Part shown: in pieces, positions 6,301 through 6,304 of the stretch | Position numbering within the stretch: the stretch's first letter is position 1 | How the letters are laid out: each line of letters starts with the position of its first letter | From: Betaproteobacteria bacterium | Lineage (GTDB): Bacteria; Pseudomonadota; Gammaproteobacteria; Burkholderiales; SG8-41 | Reading direction: 5' to 3' | DNA length: 6,304 nucleotides | Assembly: GCA_025356695.1 (NCBI GenBank) | Contig: JANXSE010000361.1 | Coordinates: forward strand, 1-6,304 | Notes under the pieces: model-generated | What the model was told of the DNA's origin: nothing | The model's input: only the letters and a program-made list of their open reading frames with translations | Database searches by the model: none | Made by a program: the position numbers and the translations under genes

Positions 6301-6304
6301 ACCA
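181..6304 (+). CDS. Two-partner-secretion exoprotein (TpsA), filamentous haemagglutinin-like, 3' partial
   Basis: This is a large secreted adhesin-type protein, open through 2041 codons with no stop and cut by the window end. Domains in order: signal peptide 1-49; TPS/haemagglutination-activity domain from 50, with INWQGFSIG (80-88), LNRV (105-108), NPNG (130-133) and GLVASSLN (146-153); eleven 26-27-residue coils (249-539); the conserved W585 to D639-P640 segment; an Asn-rich beta-helix (646-992); about 17 glycine-rich coils (993-1608); and haemagglutinin-type repeats to the end. In this family the TPS domain directs export through an outer-membrane FhaC-like TpsB pore, and the body folds into a beta-helical rod at the cell surface or is released. 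No tpsB is visible on the short flank. Adhesion is the commonest role; CDI toxin or haemolysin activity would be decided by the missing C-terminus. An in-frame TAA at 160 limits the start; GTG 181 has the better ribosome binding site. Only six cysteines occur in the mature part. Confidence 0.95.
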   Translation, partial: MNQMKRIPRTQALDKRRPEFLRATSKRLHPAKAIAVAVASCFVAGSALANPYGFSIVNGQVFVNYNGNVLNVTNSPGAIINWQGFSIGVNEITRFIQQSASSTVLNRVTGVDPSIILGTLQSNGRVFLINPNGVVFGVGSKVDVSGLVASSLNLSNADFSAGKNRFTETPGAGSVVNQGAITTPTGGQVYLIAPNVQNHGIINSPQGEVILAAGKSVEIVDSGTPNLRVQIDAPDNQAINVGKIVASSGKIGIYAGLIKNSGEIRADGVVVGANGEILLKATRSVALDSGSVVSASGPTAGKVTIQADTGTATIAGTVEVNATQGSGGTIKISGQQGVGVESTGRISANGTTGGSVALKSAAGNVTVAGTVSANASAGRAGTIEVIAATNAILATGGQLSASGGLGGGSITVNGGTGVTFQAGTLVQANGAAGGTLFVVADQGGINAQGVIDVSGIELNGGNVSFAARNDITLDGTNSVYAGGRSGGEVRVESTEGTLLASGLIDAQGNGGPGGKVMLLAPRVALIRRALIDVTGVSGGGTILVGGDFQGLNPLVQNAWRTYVGSDVILRADGGVDGNGGKVIVWADDATRFYGSVSARGGSESGNGGFVEISGKHKLDFSGRVDAGAAHGNAGKVLFDPDDITIVAGASGSASEDTAVSGGYVYFADVPTSFSISNGALQAIVGDVSLQANNFIHINAPLNLTTNGLNLTLEAINNITVNSPIITNGYMRFYSNSMNINADITSVNDSIYLIPTLFSGTNINLVTTKLGGSLELTPTELNHVHLLNPAATLQIGDPLSTTGNINVATALTNGAGGATEHIQNLKLQTGFGKTIDINAPITVASGLELLAGGDIRQNAAGVITVPELYVESGNGNVLLAGANNHVDTLAGYAVGTFAFSNAQNLTIGNVNGNLGITADGGEGVPANVAITVAGAGHTLTVNESILANNNSHNNDSATIALTAANGITINGDGYAGNIKVFARGGYGNSNIGSAATITLAGGAGPILLDQTAVVRATGGDGDFGGGDATITLTTTGGITLQSNSLVEANGGAGSCCGGVNNGGMASVTLTSGSAGILLDTMASIRANGGDGGEGGSSGNGGDATISLMTNAGGATTGFITLQGGSWIEANGGIGSDNISGTGGNGGNASVTLTGGTGALNSGIGILIDNAAIYAFGGDGGQYTGIGNGNGGDGTITLTTTGSIMARNGSWLEAGGGFAGFGLFGTNSYGNGGKGTLSLTTSTGGGINIIDGAEGFANAGNAGSNGGNGGNALVTLNAGGGAILLDGGLNGGANLSANYWGDGSAQNGTGAAASVTFINASSITMDNSSWLYAQGGSGYYSGGPAIVSLTSGAGGIKLDNSASISANGGVSFSTGGDAAVTLNGGGGTILLDNLANIQATGGTSSGSIGGRADIVLTNASGITLDRGGSLSADGGDGFAGGGQSSISLGSTGVAGITVKSASITANGGRTTDGGEGSSTGGAASIQLASAGGGGIKLDGGLLTATGGDGAFFSGDGGAATIFLVGGSGPILMDNTSMVSAFGGDANSGYGGAASVNFFSSGSFTIRNSSSIIAQGGSGYFNDGAGSVNGSSTTSNILLQGGTITADGAEGSYIALGATLGSITGNGLIGTILDAPSGFTALGALHGIGSIGNPVRIANSNQSIAICNGGDFWAACSNVQPGASGDFVISQTTGPVFIDNMNNVYNLAPSGGIDVTAEAGSIEVSTAMVANGAGAIGLHAIGGSVQIDSTGSLTTANGLITLQADTIDLVNAMPGSILAGATGTVALRAMTPGNNINLGGLGTAGILGISSSDLTKISAGTLSVGDTNTGNLNVVNIDLTGIANTLALTTGAGGNITQSGTLMTSKLTAQSGGTITLATMSDVMLKGVTAVGNIDISSAGALSNAANITSTTGGISLTANGAGGDGYLQLANGNVTNINALGPVVLTSTNDAIVARSANEAVNITGGTVTMNAASFIHTGAVSGQGAITATTGNVSMAAGSSIGGCTTVCWNGAVSAPNGSVIVTAGAWADFEGPVSANLSSGT
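328..924 (+). other. TPS secretion domain and first beta-helix coils (residues 50-248)
   Basis: The core matches the haemagglutination-activity (Haemagg_act, TPS) family: INWQGFSIG at 80-88, FIQQS at 95-99, LNRV at 105-108, ILGTL at 116-120, FLINPNGVVFG at 127-137 and GLVASSLN at 146-153. In known TpsA proteins this region caps the beta-helix and is bound by the periplasmic POTRA domains of TpsB. The NPNG motif is intact, so the export signal looks functional. Downstream, GGQVYLIAP (186-194) and GEVILAAG (207-214) are the first regular coils of the rod. The downstream boundary is approximate. Confidence 0.93.
925..1797 (+). repeat. Regular 26/27-residue beta-helix repeats (11 units, residues 249-539)
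   Basis: Units begin at residues 249, 275, 301, 328, 354, 381, 408, 434, 461, 487 and 514, with the next unit start at 540. All eleven intervals are 26 or 27 residues. The approximate pattern is G-x-[IV]-x-[LIV]-x-A, then a second short strand ending near G, then [IV]-x-A-x-G and a G-G turn, for example GTIKIS, GSVALKS, GTIEVIA, GNVSFAA and GEVRVES at unit starts. Each unit plausibly makes one coil of a right-handed beta-helix, as in known TpsA structures. The DNA copies are well diverged, so this is an old, selected repeat and not a recent expansion. Confidence 0.8.
1921..2115 (+). other. Conserved haemagglutinin-family segment (residues 581-645)
   Basis: The segment contains KVIVWADD (581-588), RFYGSVSARGG (590s to 601), GGFVEISGK (607-615), LDFSGRVDA (618-626) and GKVLFDPDDITI (634-645). 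From family knowledge, the order W-A-D, F-x-G, R-G-G, G-G-F-V-E-x-S-G-K and L-x-D-P-x-x-I-x-I is a recurrent block in large FHA-like exoproteins and usually ends the first beta-helix section. It confirms that the frame is intact here and marks a boundary: after the DP motif the regular coil spacing is lost. Confidence 0.85.
2116..3156 (+). other. Asn-rich beta-helix stretch between the two repeat arrays (residues 646-992)
   Basis: This stretch is richer in Asn, Ile and Leu, and locally lower in GC, than what precedes it (for example 48% in 2281-2340 against 70% in 1621-1680). Phrases such as LQAIVGDVSLQA (660s-690s), NLTLEAINNITVNSP and LELLAGGDI (846-854) are typical of the less regular part of FHA-like rods. 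Residues 846-910 form a module (GGDI-Q-N, VTVP-type strand, VLLAGANN-V-TL) that recurs near 1843-1893, after the glycine-rich array. No enzymatic motif was recognised. Confidence 0.6.
2477..2492. repeat. Perfect 16-bp palindrome inside the coding region
   Basis: CCACCAAGCTTGGTGG is identical to its own reverse complement and does not extend further without a bulge. It encodes residues within TTKLGG of the exoprotein. It lacks a U-run and a loop, so it is not a terminator. It is probably incidental to the codons, though a protein binding site is possible. Confidence 0.5.
3157..5004 (+). repeat. Glycine-rich long-loop coil array (about 17 units, residues 993-1608)
   Basis: Units start near residues 993, 1027, 1064, 1102, 1147, 1193, 1234, 1271, 1311, 1343, 1376, 1410, 1442, 1481, 1517, 1551 and 1584, with spacing 32-46. 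The fairly constant core of about 25 residues reads [AS]-[ST]-[IV]-[TS]-L-T-x-x-x-G-G-I-x-L-D-x-x-x-x-I-x-A-x-G-G. It is followed by a loop of about 7-20 residues rich in Gly, Asp/Asn and aromatics, ending in G-G-[DNA]. The core resembles one coil of the N-terminal array, so the array is probably beta-helix with a variable loop inserted at one corner. Copies are diverged at DNA level. It is not an RTX array: the GGxGxDxUx register does not fit. Confidence 0.85.
5017..6304 (+). other. C-terminal visible haemagglutinin-type repeats (residues 1613-2041, partial)
   Basis: The glycine-rich loops stop and ordinary FHA-like phrases return: GDFVISQTTGPVFI (1683-1696), LTTANGLITLQADTIDLV, TLSVGDTNTGNL (1838 and before), NITQSGTL (1852-1859) and GGTITLATMSDV (1869-1880). 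The pattern of a TLxVGD strand, then GGNI-Q-SG, then L-x-A-Q-S-G-G is familiar from large betaproteobacterial haemagglutinin-like proteins. Two cysteine pairs occur here (C1664/C1673 and C2003/C2007). The frame is open at the last base, so the anchor, toxin or release region is not seen. Confidence 0.75.

Overview
The window holds one gene and its short upstream region. An open reading frame starts at a GTG at 181 and runs without a stop to the last base (2041 codons read). It encodes the N-terminal part of a very large secreted exoprotein of the two-partner secretion (TpsA, filamentous-haemagglutinin-like) family. The identification rests on a Sec signal peptide, a textbook TPS domain (INWQGFSIG, LNRV, FLINPNGVVFG, GLVASSLN), the conserved haemagglutinin segment from VIVWADD to LFDPDDITI, and a long beta-helical repeat body. 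The C-terminus lies beyond the window.

Organism: the family, the moderately high GC content and the Gly/Ala/Ser/Asn-rich body suggest a Gram-negative proteobacterium, perhaps a betaproteobacterium. The sequence does not fix this further.

Layout: 1-180 is a leader with a plausible sigma-70 promoter (TTAACA-18-TATAAA), a small palindrome and a Shine-Dalgarno. 181-327 encodes a signal peptide with a long basic n-region. 328-924 encodes the TPS secretion domain and first coils. 925-1797 encodes eleven consecutive beta-helix coils spaced every 26 or 27 residues. 1921-2115 is the conserved W..D/DP segment. 2116-3156 is an Asn-rich beta-helix stretch. 3157-5004 encodes about 17 longer, glycine-rich coils of 32-46 residues. 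5017-6304 returns to ordinary haemagglutinin-type repeats.

Working model (inference): the protein passes the inner membrane by Sec. Its TPS domain is recognised by an outer-membrane TpsB (FhaC-like) pore, which is not encoded here. It then folds outside the cell into a beta-helical rod. Comparing the two repeat arrays suggests that the glycine-rich array has the same basic coil as the N-terminal array, with a Gly/Asp/aromatic loop of variable length added at one corner. I see no second complete gene, RNA gene, mobile element or CRISPR. Reading frames in other phases and on the minus strand look like shadows of this gene.
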